Notes: generated from the sequence alone by a model not told the origin. Positions 49,747 through 63,886 are shown, counted from the first letter of the stretch. The stretch is 64,000 bases of DNA from Branchiostoma belcheri (GCF_001625305.1 NW_017803932.1:478291-542290), one strand, 5' to 3'. Numbers and translations are program-made.

Positions 49747-52700
49747 CTATTATAGGGGTGTGTAACATTGGTTAATTGGTTCCAAAGATAGCTAATAAAT
49801 TAAAGAGTCTGTTTTAATTCCCTATGAGAATGCGATAGACGGTTTTTTTCGAGAGTTTTAGACAGCGAATTAAAGATCTGATGTTCAGTTTTTATCACTG
49901 TCACTGAGATCATAATATGGTGTCCAATTATAATAACGTCACAGAGAACATGGAATCTTTAACCTAGCACAGCGGCGGCTCGAGAAACAAAGTACTGTAA
50001 ATAAGCCACAAACGGAATTGCTGTAAAATCTTGGATTGGATCCAGCCACAATGTTTCTCAGAATTAGGTCACTGGCTGGTCACTACTAAGTCTGCACTGG
50101 AGCTGACCTTTAGTAGCCACATGTCCAGTGTCCACTCCCAGGAACCGGAGGAACCTGTCCATCATGAACTCCCCCATGTCCGTGTCCCCGCCCAGACCGC
50201 CGGGATCGCGCTTGGACGTCCGCAGCTCGTCATCCAGGATGGACACGAACACGTTCAGGATGATGATCATGGCGATGACCACGTAGCTGCAACAAAAATG
50301 GACTGTTTAAATGTTTACACAGAAGTTACATGACAGTCAAACTTAAGTTTGATTTCTCCAGTATTTGCACCGCTGCAACATACTTTAGATCATACTTAGG
50401 GATGCATAGCGGGCCATGTACAGTCTGTAACGCCATAGGTCATAAAATCCAATTTTGGGCGCTCGATAGTCTCCATGCATCCAGTGGAAAGAGGAATCTC
50501 AGAGAAACATAATATCAAGGGGTGAAAGACATGGAATGAATGCTATTCCGAAATGTATCGATAGTGACGTATATAGTGACGTATGTCAGCAATATTCTAC
50601 TAATTTTATTACTTTTCCTCAAAAGTGTCCATTTACATTTTAAATATCATATATTTTGTCGGTCGGTACGCATGTGCATTACCTGAAGAAGAATATTCGA
50701 CCCACGACAGGATGACTCACGATGATCTTGTGGTAGGAGACGGTTTCGAAGATCATGAGCAGCTGTGACCGGACGGCTGAAGGGAAGCTGATATAATCAT
50801 GGTTCCAACGTCCGAAAAGGAGGACTCCGGTGGTACTGTATGCTATGAACAAGCAATATCAACAAAATATAGTACAGAGCAAAACTGCCAATTGCAAGGG
50901 TTCAAAAATTCCGATGGTCGAACTGAATCAGTGAGCAACTTGTATTGCTTTCTTTTTCGGACAGGTTCGACCACTTCATCATTTGTCTACTGTCGAGATA
51001 CAGCTATGAATGTTGTACTTAGATATTAACTGTGCTATTAGAACTGATTCTAAAGTACACCTGTACACGCTCATCTTGTGACTGAAATCTTGGTAACGGG
51101 TACTTACCAGTGATAAGAATGAATATCAGTAAAGCGAACATGGCGATCTTCCTGCCTGCGTTGCTGAGTGTGTGGAAGAGGGCTCCGATGAGACGGTTGA
51201 AGCCCAACAGCTGCAGGAACTGTAAGGTCATGACGAACACAAGGATGGCCAAGAAAGCTGAGAAAACCTCTGAGTAGACGGCAATAGGACGGAAGCTATG
51301 ATAGCCACCTGTATGTAGGGGAGAGATATTGAGAATTGGTACTGAGAACCTTAGAGATAAGACTGAATCACATTATCTGTATCTTTATAGCCGGTATAAC
51401 CGCCCTTCGGCGTAACACACCAGCTAACATTACATCAATGGTATGCTTAAATGTTACAACGAAATAGTTTGTACAAGTATCTTTATTTTGTTCGTTCAAC
51501 ATTGGCGCACGCTGTGCCTTTGTAGATAACGTAATAAACAAGTGGATAGTTTAAGAGGTTTTGTAAATATTGCGTGTATGTGTGTACCCTGAAGACTTTT
51601 CAGTGTGTCGACGTGGTAGTCGCGAACTCCCTCCTTCACAGCAAACATGACGATGGCAACAACACACAGCAGAAGTCGGACGAATTCCAGGTTATTCCAA
51701 GGCTGAGAGAAATACTTCCTCTTCTGTTTCACTAGTTTCTTCCCCTCTCTCAACAGCGAGAAGGCAAACAAGATGGCGAAGATAATCTGGAACAGAGGCA
51801 GACGATGGTAGCATGTTTGTGGTACATAACATAAAACTGCAGTCGAAATTGATTACTATGAAAGAATTGGAATTTTGACAACCGAAAGCACAATGTGTTG
51901 TTTTGGTCATTAAACCACGCAATGGAGAGCTAGTAATATCCCAAGAACCTACGGTTCACATATACCTGAAACGCAATAGTCAGCTGCCCAGCAGTTCCCA
52001 GATAGGAGTACAACTTGAAGATGTGGATATCTATGGTGGTTGTAGCGGCCCGGCCTGCCTGAAATTCTACCTTTAAGTCGATCACCGCAAACAAGTCTGC
52101 GTTAGCATTGTAAGCATTAATCTCTACTATAACTGCTTCTGTGAAGTCGTCCAACCAGCCGTGCTCTTGGAGATGTTTCATGGTGAGGACGGCCTGACGA
52201 GGATCGTTGCCGATCTCGAACATGTAGGCCCCGTCAGTGTACGCGTCTACCTGCCCGCCGTAGGGGAAAGACGTTCCCGGTGTGAAGACCCAGGCTGATG
52301 CCACGGAGGCAGTGAAACTGGAGTCGTTTCTCATCTGTTCGTAGTGACCATACCATCTGCTGGAGAAGTCTACCACATCTCCAAGTCTTCCGTACGGACG
52401 TTGACGTGAGGTGGCGTTGGCCAGGAGTCTTAGAACGTCTCTCCTCGGATGTCTTCGCCTAAGCGGGATGTTGGTGACGTTTGTGTCCCAAAGTGGTCGC
52501 CATCCAACTCCAAAATCTCCGTTTTCGTACTGCGATAAGGAATAGTCCAACTTGCAGATTGGAAGAGGCATGGTGTTTGCCACGCAGGCACCTGCGATGC
52601 GATATTTTTAAAAGAACAATGAGTTTACGCATGCTTTAAGCAGTTGAAAACGTAGCCATCAGCGTTAACTTCTAAGAGGTTTTGCAGAAAGTGCTTACAA

Positions 52701-55700
52701 CAGGCAGACCAAGTTTGTACATTGTCATAACATAACGTTACTGAACTGTGTTAATGTAGAGACTATTCTATTTTATGTTTTTCTTGCATCTCAAAGTCTT
52801 ACAACTGTAGATAATGATGTTTTACGCACCTGGACGGCTTCTGAACTGTTTGAAGGCAGCTGCCCCGACCCTGTAAGACTGGTCGTCCAGAATGGTGCTC
52901 TCCGGTTGAGCGAATAGAATCTTGAGCAGTTCAGCATTGGCCCAGTACCAGACACTATCCACTGATTTCACCTGCCAATCAAATGTTTATTACAGGAATG
53001 ATTATTGAGTGAACGCCACTTAAATGCCTGGAACTGATACCACTACCATCTATATTGTGTGCTGCTATTGATTTTGAATTGAGACATTACATGTCAATTC
53101 GTTCTTTTCTGTTAAAGACCATTTCTTTTGTTTTGTTTTGAAATGAGGCATAAATTCAAAACAGATGTGATATATGTGAAAATTTGCAGAGCTGAAACTC
53201 TGATATTCAATGGCCCTGTATCGTGATAAGGTCTTTCGATACTCTTTTACCGTGATTTTATAAAACAGTTGAGACTATGAAGTGTTATATATAGGAGAAT
53301 CCTGATCATGCTTACCATTTTGATAGAAGAAAACGTGTTGTTGAGAGCCTTCTGCATGAAGTATCCGTGCATGGGGACGCTGCTGAAGGCTAGATAGAAG
53401 ACCACGGCCACGACCAGGAAGTGTTTGGTGACGTCCCACAGGATCACGTTCATCCGCAGTTCCTTCAGCCGCCGGCTGCGAGCTGCCGCCAGATCAGCCT
53501 CTCTACTGGCGGTGGAGGAGTCAGGCATCCTCGGGGCTTTTACGTCTTCTGTACCAAACAAGTACCAATGGTTTATGAAAGGGAGGCCCAATCCTTTTTC
53601 TCCCCAAAACGTGTTGAAAATATTCTACTTGCGTATGCTACAATTGTAAAGTCATTATCCTTACATTGCTACAGTACGGTATCTGAGATTTACCAACCTA
53701 TTAAGTATGATATGATCGTAGGGTGGAGCTCCTTTTCGTCAAATATAGCATGGACATACTCACTGGGATAGCTTTAGATAATTCTTGCAGGTACAAAATA
53801 CAGGGATTACGCGTGACGGGGCTTATTGGGGAAATGAATGCAGCTGTATGTGTGTGTACTTTGTTCAGGGAAACCTTACTGGCATCCGCAGCTGGAGGAA
53901 GAATCTCCTCGTCATCAGCCAGACCGCCACTCGCCAGTGAATCTTCCTCCTTGCCGAACTTCTTAAAAGTAACAGCAATGATGACGGCAAATATAATCAC
54001 CTGTAAATGAGACAATTTTATCAAGTAAAGATCAAGAAATAAGCTCTGGGAGTCTTAAAAATTGTGAGATAAAGATACATGACATGACACATGATCTTTT
54101 TTCTGCTTAGGGAAAAAATCCTCAAACCATCCCATAGTTAAAGAAGTAACATTAGATTCATAATAGTTGGTATTCCACTTTTACGTATCTATTTTGGGTG
54201 TTTCAGTTGTTGACATTTATACCATTATGTTGCGCGTTGCATTTTGACAAGATTACAACAACTTTACGAGGACGTAAAATTAATATACACGTCAAACTAC
54301 CTTAATCGGTTGGATCACGAGGACAGACTGGAAGATGGAGAGTAGAATTGACGTCAGCCACTGCCCCGACTTCTCCGCTCCCCACTCCATGCTGTAGAGG
54401 ATGACGAAGAAGGCCGAGCCTGCTGCAGACAGGACGACCAGAGCCCAGCCGATGTACACACACCAGTGGGGCAGGCCAGACTCTTGGTGTTCCTGCGGAC
54501 GTTCAACCTGACGAAGATATGAAAAAACAATGGAACTGATCAGATTATGCGCTCTATTACGCAAAAATGAAGGAAATGTTAATTAACACGAATGTATATT
54601 GTTTCTATCTATCTGTTAAATGCGTTGCATTAAAATGAATTATCTATAGGGGTCTCGTCGTTCTTTATTGCATTATCATGATACATCAGAAAAAACAGAT
54701 AGGAAGACTTTTAAAATGTCAACAAACCGACCTTATAGATGTCTTCAGACCTAGAGGACGGTTTTGTTCGCGGTTTCGGTCTAGACTTGCGGAAGACGTA
54801 CACGATGATGAAGTTGACAGGAAACACGATGAGCGTGCTGACAAAACTGATCCACAGTTGGCTCAGGGTGAACACCAGGGGGCCCAACCGGTACACCTGT
54901 TAGATAGGCAAGATATTCATGTAGGTTATGTAGTAAAAAAATAACATACCAGGCAATAAATCAGAGCCTTGTCTTGCTGATGGATGTTAACGGCATATTT
55001 TCGGCATGTTGACCATAGTCGGAGGACATTTTTCATGTTTTTTTTTTTAATTGTGCGAAGATTAATGCGCGCCTGCTGATGTCATCCATTGTTTGTCATC
55101 CTGCAGTGTGGCAATTTCCCCAACTAACCAACAGTTGGGAGAAGACCTCGTGACATGATTAGCAAGAGAGCAAGCATGAACCACACCACTACAATACAAG
55201 AACAAATGTACACGTATATCCGTTACTGATCAACACAGACGTTAGTTCAATATATTTGGAAAACACATGGATTACCAAAAGATGCTGACTGTTCTCATGT
55301 AATACTCCACCCACCTGTTGTCTGACGCTGTCGTCCGTCCGATAGAACATGGCGTTAGTGATCATGGTGAGGAAGACCAGAGACAGGCAGCAGGAGGCCC
55401 GCTGGACACGGGTGAAGTGACTCCGTGTGGGGCGGGAGGCTACCGAGAACCACAGGTGACCGTCGCTGTGCAAGGTTAAAGACGGGTCAATAACTAACCA
55501 GTAGCTGTGTTGAACCATTCAAATACGTATGCCCTGATGCGAAGGAATCGACAACCATTCAAAACTGTACATCATTAAAGGTAGGTCACATGTTGACTCC
55601 TTGAGTACGTCCGTATAAATGCTATTTGACATGTCTTCTATGAGCCCAAATTGTGCAAAGTATAACAGTTCGCAATAGCCAGTTGACACTGAAGAATGGT

Positions 55701-58700
55701 GACATATAGCTTCATGTGATCCATAAACCCAGCCCAGGCTTCGCGCCCTGGATCCATAGCACGCAGTCTGGGATGGTCATGTTCTTGCCTCCCGCAATGT
55801 CATTGAGATGCCGAATGAAGGAATAATACTAGTATTTTCTTTAATATATCATCGTTTCTGACCTGATGTCCTGACGAGTCTTGGTTTGGAACACCGATGA
55901 GAAGTTGGTGAGTTCATCGCGTCCGGCTGCGCTCAGGAAGCGGTCCACCTTCCCATCATCCATCTCTACTGCCAGCCAGCGTTGGCAAAAGAACACGTAC
56001 CTAATATTGGTTCACGTGAGGTAATCAAAAACAAGAAATCGGATATTGCACACTTCTGGCAAGTAAAGTTAGAAAACTAAAGTTGGGTTTTCGTAACCTT
56101 AATATTTACAAACCTCCGAGAAGGTTTTCCGTGAACTATAGAGAGGATTGTAAGATCAGGTATTACACCATTTCCTTTACTACCTACTTATTTCCACCTA
56201 GTTGTGACCTTGATCACCTTCAGGCGTGACCTCTTTATCAATCATCTGTCAAAATTACCTCCCACACACCATGCAAAGGAAGCTATCAAGTTGGACGGCG
56301 AGACAAAGCCAGGAACTCACCCAAAAGAATACAATACGGGCGTCATCAAACGTCTGTACTCTGTAGTTACATTTTTCTCACCGAGTATGGCTTTGCAGGT
56401 CCTCAACTACAAGGCGATCTAGAAACCAACTTGCTTCTCCGCCTTCCCCAGAGCTGTCGTGCCAGACGTGGACGTTGGTCAGATGTCCGAGGTTCTCAGA
56501 AGTGGACAGAAGGAAGGTGGACACACTGCCGCGCTTGAAGACCTAGGTTGAGAGAAAAGAAAGGATATCGATAGAGCAGACAATGAATGATGGTCGTAAT
56601 TAATAAAACAAGAACTGTGCAGGAACTGTCGAAAAAGGATGCACAAGGATGTTGACTGAAGATGAATCCAAAGCGACATGCACATAAACGCACGAAAGCT
56701 GTACCGCTAAGAACTCTCCCTATGACGCATCTCCCTGTCATGTACTACAGAGCAGGGCGTATTAATGCTTCATTGACACAGTTTTCGTAACGTATTTTAC
56801 AAGTATATATATACACACACACACACACGTACACACGTACACACAGAAAACAATATAGCTTACACAGGTGAAATGAGAAATGAGTATGTTAAACAGATCT
56901 TCCATCATTTTGCCTATCTAGTGTGTTTTATATGCTCTTTTATATGCTCAAAGTATATTCCCCAAAGATAGCATTAGAATAATTAATCACCTGCTGTTGA
57001 CATGCTGCCAGTGGTCTCGGCCCGGAGTCACCGTTTTCCCCATGCAGGATGATGCCGACTCTGGAGGAGGTACCGGAGTTGGCCTTCATGCCGGTGTACA
57101 CGGTGATCAGGTACAGCTGGTCGTCACACCTGCTGTTGTCGGCGATGGGGAGAACTCCCCACTGAGGGAGAATAATATCTTATTACCGTGTTTGAGACCG
57201 CTATTGTTTTTAAGTGCTTGTAACACCAATGACATTGCCATGACACAAAAATACGTTTCCTGATAACATTCAGTCTGACGTTTCTTTGTACCAAATATAC
57301 TACCCTTCTGATGTTATCAAACACCGAACTTTGTGTCACGAGCAATTTGAAATTGATGTCATATTACAAATATGATTATTGCCTTTAGAATTACAGTTGT
57401 TGGAGATATGTATAAAGAAGTGACCAAAAACGTATCAGAAAATGACCTCTCTTGGTGATAACATAATCATTGCCATTAAAAAATCATTATACTAAAACAA
57501 GGTACGTACCTTCAGTACATCGCGCTTGTCGGCTTTTCTCGCAAAGACGACGACGATGAAGTACACTCCAAACATGACGATGACAGTGGAGAACACCGCC
57601 GCGTTGTCACTCAGGTTGGCGAACTTTGCGAACACCGTGCTGAAGTCGATGGAGTTGGGCGGCACGATGAAGTCAGCTCCAAACGAGGTTAGATGTGTCG
57701 TCAGGCACTGGGTGCGAGTTGCTGTCGTTTGCGGGCCGACCTGGAAGGAAACATTTTATATGTTTCATTTCAGGCTATTACTAGTATCAAGAATTTCAAG
57801 TTCAATAGTCAGAACGAATACTTCCAGCCAAAACTTGGAGGACCTCCAATTGTAGGTTCTTTGACATGCTGGAGATGTGGCTCTTCCCAAACTCGGGTCC
57901 CCCTACACAGCGTCCTATACGACAGGCGTTCCTAACTTAAGCTACGTACTCATTCCCACCTAGCCTGAGTCAAGTGAAGAAAGAAGTGTAAAGTGCCTTT
58001 CCCTCGAGCAGACAATTGGGAGCTAATAAAGATTCGAACCCATCCAGAAATTAGAATGAAAGATCCTGTATGCACTAGGTATGTTCAAATATACTGGCGA
58101 TCAACTGCAAATCCGTTCGTCAGGTAAGTACAGAACGTGTAGGTACCGTACAACCAGACGGGTTCCACTTGTTCCCAGCTACGTTCCACCAGTTGCACCT
58201 GGGCGTGAGAATGGCCAGTTTGTACGTCTCGTTGCGCCGTGCCGCCCTCAGTCGAGCCGTCACGTCAGCGTAGGACGCGCCGGGGACGGTCTTGCACTCC
58301 GTTGGATCTGTAAGGCACTCACGTGACTATGACGTGCAATTAGGTATTGTCCGCCATGTTGTATGGTTAAACCCTGAAGCTGCTACGTACTTTTGAATTT
58401 TGTTCATGAAGAAGTGGTAATGACAATGATATGATGACATGGTACATTTAGATATCCATATAATACAGGCAACCTCCTTGTCCAACTAACAAACATGGAG
58501 GCTATGACGTCATGTGAAAATATTTTTAACCATGGAAATACTAAGTTCTGACAGCAAAGAATTGGTCATGGGTCATTTTATTTCTTCCTCGTGTACTGCA
58601 ACACGTACGTACCCAGCTCTTCCACCCCGATGTAGTACGTGCCGTTGACCTCTGGATATGCCCGGGGGAATGTAGCAGTGACGTCAGTGCCGGTTAAGCC

Positions 58701-60182
58701 AGACGGCCCGACTCTGCACGCCGTGTGCAGCGGTGGGAGGACGGTGGTGAAGTTGTAGCTGTCTGGAGTCGGGACCCCGTTGTACTGCATGTACAGTCGA
58801 TAACCTGGTGTAATACGTGTACGGTAAAGTCATCCACATCACATAAATCTTTATCATACCTTAGCCTCTGGCTCTAAACTTCTAGATCTTTGGTTTAATG
58901 TTTTGATTAGGTCGCTTATAATATGAGATTACTATAAAAATTTATTACAACCTGTAATAGATACATGTATGGTCAGAAAATGTACTTATGTTAGCGTCAC
59001 TGAATTTATATTGAGCAAACAAACGATATGACGTTATAGCAAAATGTATTTTCTGGACCATGCCGTATTTCTTGATCATAGCGCATAAAGATGTCATCCT
59101 TTCCAAATACAATATCTCTACACCGACATGTTGGTAAAAACAATTGAGGCTCATAATTGTAGATTTACTGAAAGTGAAATGCTGACCTATAACATGAGGG
59201 GGTGGCAGAAGCATGAGAAAAACGGCTGTCGGTACGGAGATGTTGTCTGACTCCATCCTGTGGTACGACAGGCCGTTACTGGCTACTACAGAGTCGTTCA
59301 TGAAGACAACCTCGGGGGTTCCCGGCGTGTCGTAGTTTTGAACGAAGACCTGGGAATGTGACATTAGATTGGGGCTTAGAAAGATGGCTATGAGAAATGA
59401 TAAAAAGTTGTTTTCTTCGTAATAAAACAATTACTCATAAAAGTGTGTCAACCGTAAGGGTCCCACACATGATAAATCGATGATTAATATTTGTAGTAGC
59501 TTATATCTAGCCTGGGTGACATCCTATTTGTATACAGGGCATCTCTATAAGAAATATTGTTTAGGACGCGAGCATGGAAGCCCCAGTATACAATATCTAT
59601 GATGACTTGATCTGGAAGAAGACTTATCAGTTACAAATATGACCTTGCTCACGCAAGAATAAGGAAGTATAATGCCCAACATAATGGAAGATAAGGAAGA
59701 TTGCGACTGTCAGCGGGAGTCTGTGTACCTGTAGCGGTTCCTGTGTGTCGTGCACAGACAGAGGGTGTCCTGCGTCATCGTAAAAGTCCAGGGAGACGAC
59801 AGATGACCGAGTATCGGTGTCGTTGTCCCAAATGAACGGATTTCGTGAAAATGTCATGAACTGAGGTGAAGACATACAGCCTTAAGTTCAACACTCAACA
59901 AAAAAATCAAATTAAGTTTGATTTTAAGGCTTTGGGACGATGTAAGGTAAAATGCATAGGTTTACGTATACACTTAGCAGACTACCAAATACATATCTGG
60001 GCAGCAAAAGGTGCATGAAGTCATCTGTCTCATTCAGGCATCTTATATCAATTTGAACGTTTGTACTAGTGTCTATAGGCCTGGAATAGTATTCCAACAA
60101 CTTCAACATCTGCGTCTTGTTCGTAGCTATCCATGTGCTTTAAACTGCACTGGCGACAACGTACAACAATAGCAGCAGAGGC

Positions 60183-60213
<31 letters not shown>

Positions 60214-63200
60214 TGCTCACTCTCGAGTCCACCACGGCGTCGTTTCCCGACGACTGGAAGACAACGTCTGGTTCGGGTAAGGTAACGAAGCCCTCCGATC
60301 TTTGCCGACTGAACTCTCCCTCCTGCACACGGTCCCTGGCGTGTCGCTGGTAGATGACTGTCGCAGCCGCGGAGCGGATGACTACAGGAGGTGAGCCGGT
60401 TGTGGTGTTGTGTAGGAGCGTGCGGAGGGACATCTCCGTCGTGGTGAGAAAATAACCCATGACTTGCTGCGCCTACATTACGAAGTACATTTCATTAATT
60501 GTCTTCGTTCCAACTAATTCTTTCAATGAATGTTAGATATATGGGTAGCCGCCTACTCAAAGTAATTGTTGGGGAAGTAGCAATGTCTATATATCGTTCG
60601 ATGCCTCAATGAACGTTGAATTGAATTATTTCTCATTTCAAGAGAAATTTAGCTAGATAAAATACACTTGACATCTACTGTGCAAAGACATCAACAGGCG
60701 ACCAGTACCTTTGTCTGTTCGGCTGCTCCATACGACTGAGGAACCCAGGTTGTTGCTGTCAGTGGTTGACTTAGCGCGCTGTCCAGGGCTGAACCTAGTC
60801 CATCGTGAAGGACTGAAATAGATGCCAACAGAAAACGTATATGTAGAAATAGATTATAAGACAATGCATTTTTATACAAAGGCGATATTCGTCACTTTAA
60901 GGGTGAATGCGACCGGGAATCTCCCTAAATTAAAAGAGAGGATACCAAGATTGAAATACCTTAAAGAGTTGCCCGCTCGCACAAATGCACACAAAGATTA
61001 GAAAGAGCTACATTGCTATGATACAAAATACAAAATTAATGTTCAGGAAGAAGAAAAGCACACCTGTTGATGCAGACAGCAGGGCGTCTCGATCTATCGG
61101 CTGTCCGCCGAATAAGGTTACATTGTAGAGAGCAAGCCCTGCGTTGTACATGGCCTCAACCAAGAGAACCTGCCAGGCATATTGAGACGTTGTAAGATAA
61201 ATCATATAAATCTGCTACATGTATGTACTCGATAAACGTTACATGGTCTAGCCTCCAGCAGGCCTGTACAGCAGGCCAAGTGGTTAAACAAAACGTTGAA
61301 AACTAAAATGTCAAAAAGGGAGAAGTTGCTGAGGAATGCATGAAACATTCTCGTTCGCCAAGCACCCTGGATGATTATATGTGTCCGACTTATGATATAA
61401 CCGGCTTCGGTGGTGCTTCGGTTGGGATTTAAAGAAGCTCGTACCATTCAGGCATTCAGAAAAACAGTACTAGTGTGCAGAATATGCGCAATCACATGCA
61501 AGCTCTGCTTGGATAGTACTGTAGGGTAAAACATTGTCACCTCTGTTCCAGGGTTCACCAGTTCCCCCGTGCCGAATAGCGTCGTCAGCGCCTCTGACGC
61601 CAGTTCAATCTGGTTCAGACTAGTCAGGCTGGACATGTGAGCCGAGAGCAGCTCGATATGTGTAGATCGTACAAACTTCTGGAGCTGTTGAGAAATAAAG
61701 TTTTAGCGTGTAAATCAACGTTAACCAACATGGTACTGAAAAAAGAGATGAACGCTAGCATTATAGAGGGAAAATTAATGTTATGTAATATGGAAATGGT
61801 AAGAAAAGTTAAAGTTGACTATAGTTATGAATCTATAGCCCTAGACTGGTATGGTAAAAGAAACGTTTGTGTAACTGTTCCATATATAATTTTTGTTGAC
61901 GGTACTTCTACCATAGAATATGTGACATACCTCTAGTTCATCTCCCGTGGGCAGTGACAGCAGTCTCAGGAGCTCAGCCGTGCTCGAGGCGGAGTTCCAA
62001 TCTTTAGCAAAGACGTTCCTGGAGGAGGTTCTGTACGGCGGCGGCGTCGAGGACAGGGCGGTCCTGCGGGCCTGCTGCAGCAGATCCCCGAAGCCTTGCT
62101 GTATCAATGCGCTGGACATATCCGCGCCCTGGGGTCAAAAAGAGGGAACGTATATCCATGTGTTGGATGAAGTTCAAGGGTGAAATAGATTCGTCAATTG
62201 TTGAAACTTCACCTGCTGTGCACGAACAGCAACTTCAGTTATAACTGTATGACAAGAATGTAAATTGTCATAAGGATCTATGGTAAGACTATGAAAGAAA
62301 TAGAATACTAGTAAACAGACGTCTCAAATGGATCCCAGAGCCACAACTGCCCTTTTGTATAGCCCTGGAGTCTCACACACAACTAATGTTAAACAATATG
62401 TGAACCAGTCATGTTTTATTATATTGAGGTCCAACATAGTGCTTGATTTTCCTTCTGGTTGAAAATGCAACTTTACAACATCATAAACATGTCATAATGA
62501 CATGTTGAAAATATCGATATAGTAAATATATTGCTCAGATGATACAACTAAGAATTCTTTCCATTTGAAATGGTATTCTTTGCAATCTACATGTAGTAGA
62601 AAACATTGTAATTAGTACACACCGACACAGAGATATAGTCCAAATCCTCTGCGATGACATTTAACACGACAGCAACCGAGGAATAGTCACGGATGGACAG
62701 GCTTGTTTCCACCTGATCTGATGACGTCAGGACCTTCTGCCACACTCCGATTGGTCCATCGGGCGGAAGGACCTAATCGATGACAGTGATCAATCAACTA
62801 ATCAACTAATCAATCAATCAATCAATCAACCATTCATTCAATCAATCAATCAATCAAGCCTTCTAAACAAAGATATCTAACCTACCCTCATAGATGTACA
62901 TCATAACATATAATGTATACCACACAAGATAACAGTGATACGTATTTCAACAGTATTTTTCAACAATGATGATGACGATGAGTTATTGCTTTACTCACTA
63001 CAATGTCGACCCTGCACATCGCCACTGACATGTCATCGCCGACCGCCAGCACGTTTATGGGGACGACAAAGTTGTCGGCTGCACTGCCTGCTAGGATGCT
63101 AGGAGTTTCAACAGAATTGAGTCTTGAATTTTGAGCTAAAGTTGATACGTCTGTTGTAACTGTATAGGTCACAGGATGCGCATTGAGATTCACTCCATGT

Positions 63201-63886
63201 TCACTGCGTGGTTCCACCTCGACTACTGCGGTGATGGCGAAGTTTGTCTGCCACGAAAAACCTACACAACAACAAGGTAAAACCCATTAAAACGCAAAGC
63301 CCCGCCTCCTTCAAAACGTAGAAACGCAAAACAAAAACATAAAAAATGCAGATATTTGCTGAACCTGTAACTTCTTTCTCATTGAGAACGTTATTTCCAT
63401 GCTATCAGTGGTTGAAGTGTAATTGTGAAGGGCAGTCAGGATTGGTGTATTGGACGTGCAAAAAAAGATACCTATGAAGGACATCGACATGTGCAATGCA
63501 TCTGTGAGGACCGAAAATCTTCAAGAAGATGAATCGGTTGATGTTATTTTCGGTCTTTTCGGCCTTACTACGTCTGTCTGCTATAGTGAGGACACTCGCT
63601 AGAAAGTGCCAAATGGTACAATATCAAAACAGTATTTAGCGTTACAAAACACAATCAGGTAAAACACTGAGACGGAGCCACATCTGCTTGGTGGAATAGA
63701 TGGACAATACAATACCTAGAGTTGGAGCCGCGGTGCAGGACATATTGTACTTGTACGCCGTAGCCGCCTCATACTCTACAGAAACCGTGGGTCTGAGATT
63801 GTTGGGCACGGCGTCAACAATCCACTTGTACCTTTTCCCGGCTTGAAGGTTTCCAGCCAGTATCCCCAGCTCGTTAGGTTGTAATC
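49655..63886 (-). CDS. Polycystin-1-like protein (3' 28 exons; 5' part outside window)
   Basis: Exons, high to low: 63886-63716, 63261-62999, 62772-62623, 62128-61931, 61684-61541, 61169-61064, 60812-60709, 60472-60221, 59860-59729, 59349-59187, 58804-58613, 58307-58147, 57740-57510, 57161-56991, 56542-56382, 56000-55863, 55465-55315, 54896-54732, 54507-54301, 54000-53880, 53548-53316, 52971-52830, 52591-51966, 51786-51588, 51308-51108, 50842-50683, 50286-50108, 49746-49655 (TAG). All phases agree: 1,736 complete codons plus stop. Order: REJ-like ectodomain, GAIN with GPS, one membrane helix, PLAT, ten more helices including the polycystin channel core, then a coiled coil. Polycystin-1 proteins pair with PKD2-type channels. 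I cannot tell which paralogue (PKD1, PKD1L1/2/3, PKDREJ) it is; the N-terminal domains that would decide are missing. Confidence 0.93.
51384..51416. repeat. Short interspersed repeat (CCGGTATAACCGC), copy 2
   Basis: TAGCCGGTATAACCGCCCTTCGGCGTAAC preceded by CTGTATCTTTA, matching the block at 20483-20516. It lies in a polycystin intron. Confidence 0.55.
55038..55112. mobile_element. Relic of the GGCCACAC-type MITE
   Basis: T-rich run, then AATGCGCGC, GATGTCATCCA and GTGTGGC in the same order as the right end of the 43586-43993 element, but diverged. It lies in a polycystin intron. Confidence 0.5.
55863..57161 (-). other. PLAT (LH2) domain
   Basis: Three exons (57161-56991, 56542-56382, 56000-55863) encode YLITVYTGMKANSGTSSRVG, IILHGENGDS, then LGHLTNVHVWHDSSG, WFLDRLVV and WLAVEMDDGKVDR. 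This is the classic intracellular PLAT domain placed between the first and second membrane helices in the polycystin-1 family. Confidence 0.92.
56808..56840. repeat. (TA)n/(CA)n microsatellite
   Basis: TATATATA followed by about nine CA units in a polycystin intron. Confidence 0.9.
57510..58307 (-). other. GPS autoproteolysis motif and first membrane helix
   Basis: Two exons (58307-58147 and 57740-57510) encode CNWWNVAGNKWNPSGC, then TQCLTTHLTSFGADF: the four conserved Cys, the Trp pair and the HL-T cleavage site of a G-protein-coupled receptor proteolysis site. The first transmembrane helix (VFSTVIVMFGVYFIVVV) follows about 30 residues later. All residues needed for self-cleavage appear present. 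Confidence 0.9.
60184..60213. repeat. (AAC)n microsatellite
   Basis: About ten AAC units immediately downstream of the donor of the 60472-60221 exon. Confidence 0.95.
62788..62858. repeat. (ATCA)n microsatellite
   Basis: Repeated AATC/ATCA units with interruptions in the intron after the 62772-62623 exon. Confidence 0.9.

Larger units (their letters stand above)
50108..55465 (-). other. Ten C-terminal membrane helices with polycystin channel core
   Basis: Helices 2-5 lie in exons 55465-53880 (for example CCLSLVFLTMITNAMFY; FVSTLIVFPVNFIIVYV; GWALVVLSAAGSAFFVIL; SVLVIQPIKVIIFAVII). The S1-S2 extracellular polycystin (TOP) domain is the 52591-51966 exon with its neighbour. S3-S6 follow: LLLCVVAIVMFAV, FLAILVFVMTLQFLQLLGF, IAMFALLIFILIT, and VVIAMIIILNVFVSIL. 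The pore loop before S6 (SQLLMIFETVSYHKI) lacks the PKD2-type LGD filter. Confidence 0.88.
58613..63886 (-). other. Polycystin ectodomain (REJ-like/GAIN region)
   Basis: Eleven exons encode extracellular sequence with N-glycosylation sites (NVT, NTT) and beta-rich segments such as YKWIVDAVPNN, FVVPINVLAV and FFTKVQ-like helices between them (LLQQARRTAL). Position before the GPS and general pattern indicate the REJ module and the GAIN subdomain A helices. Boundaries between them cannot be set by eye. Confidence 0.65.

Noticed and set aside
58010..58060. tRNA-like GATTCGAACCC motif
   Set aside because: No acceptor stem or anticodon arm could be paired around it.
60184..60213. AAC repeat as a CRISPR-like or coding repeat
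   Set aside because: Simple intronic microsatellite with no spacers or coding role.
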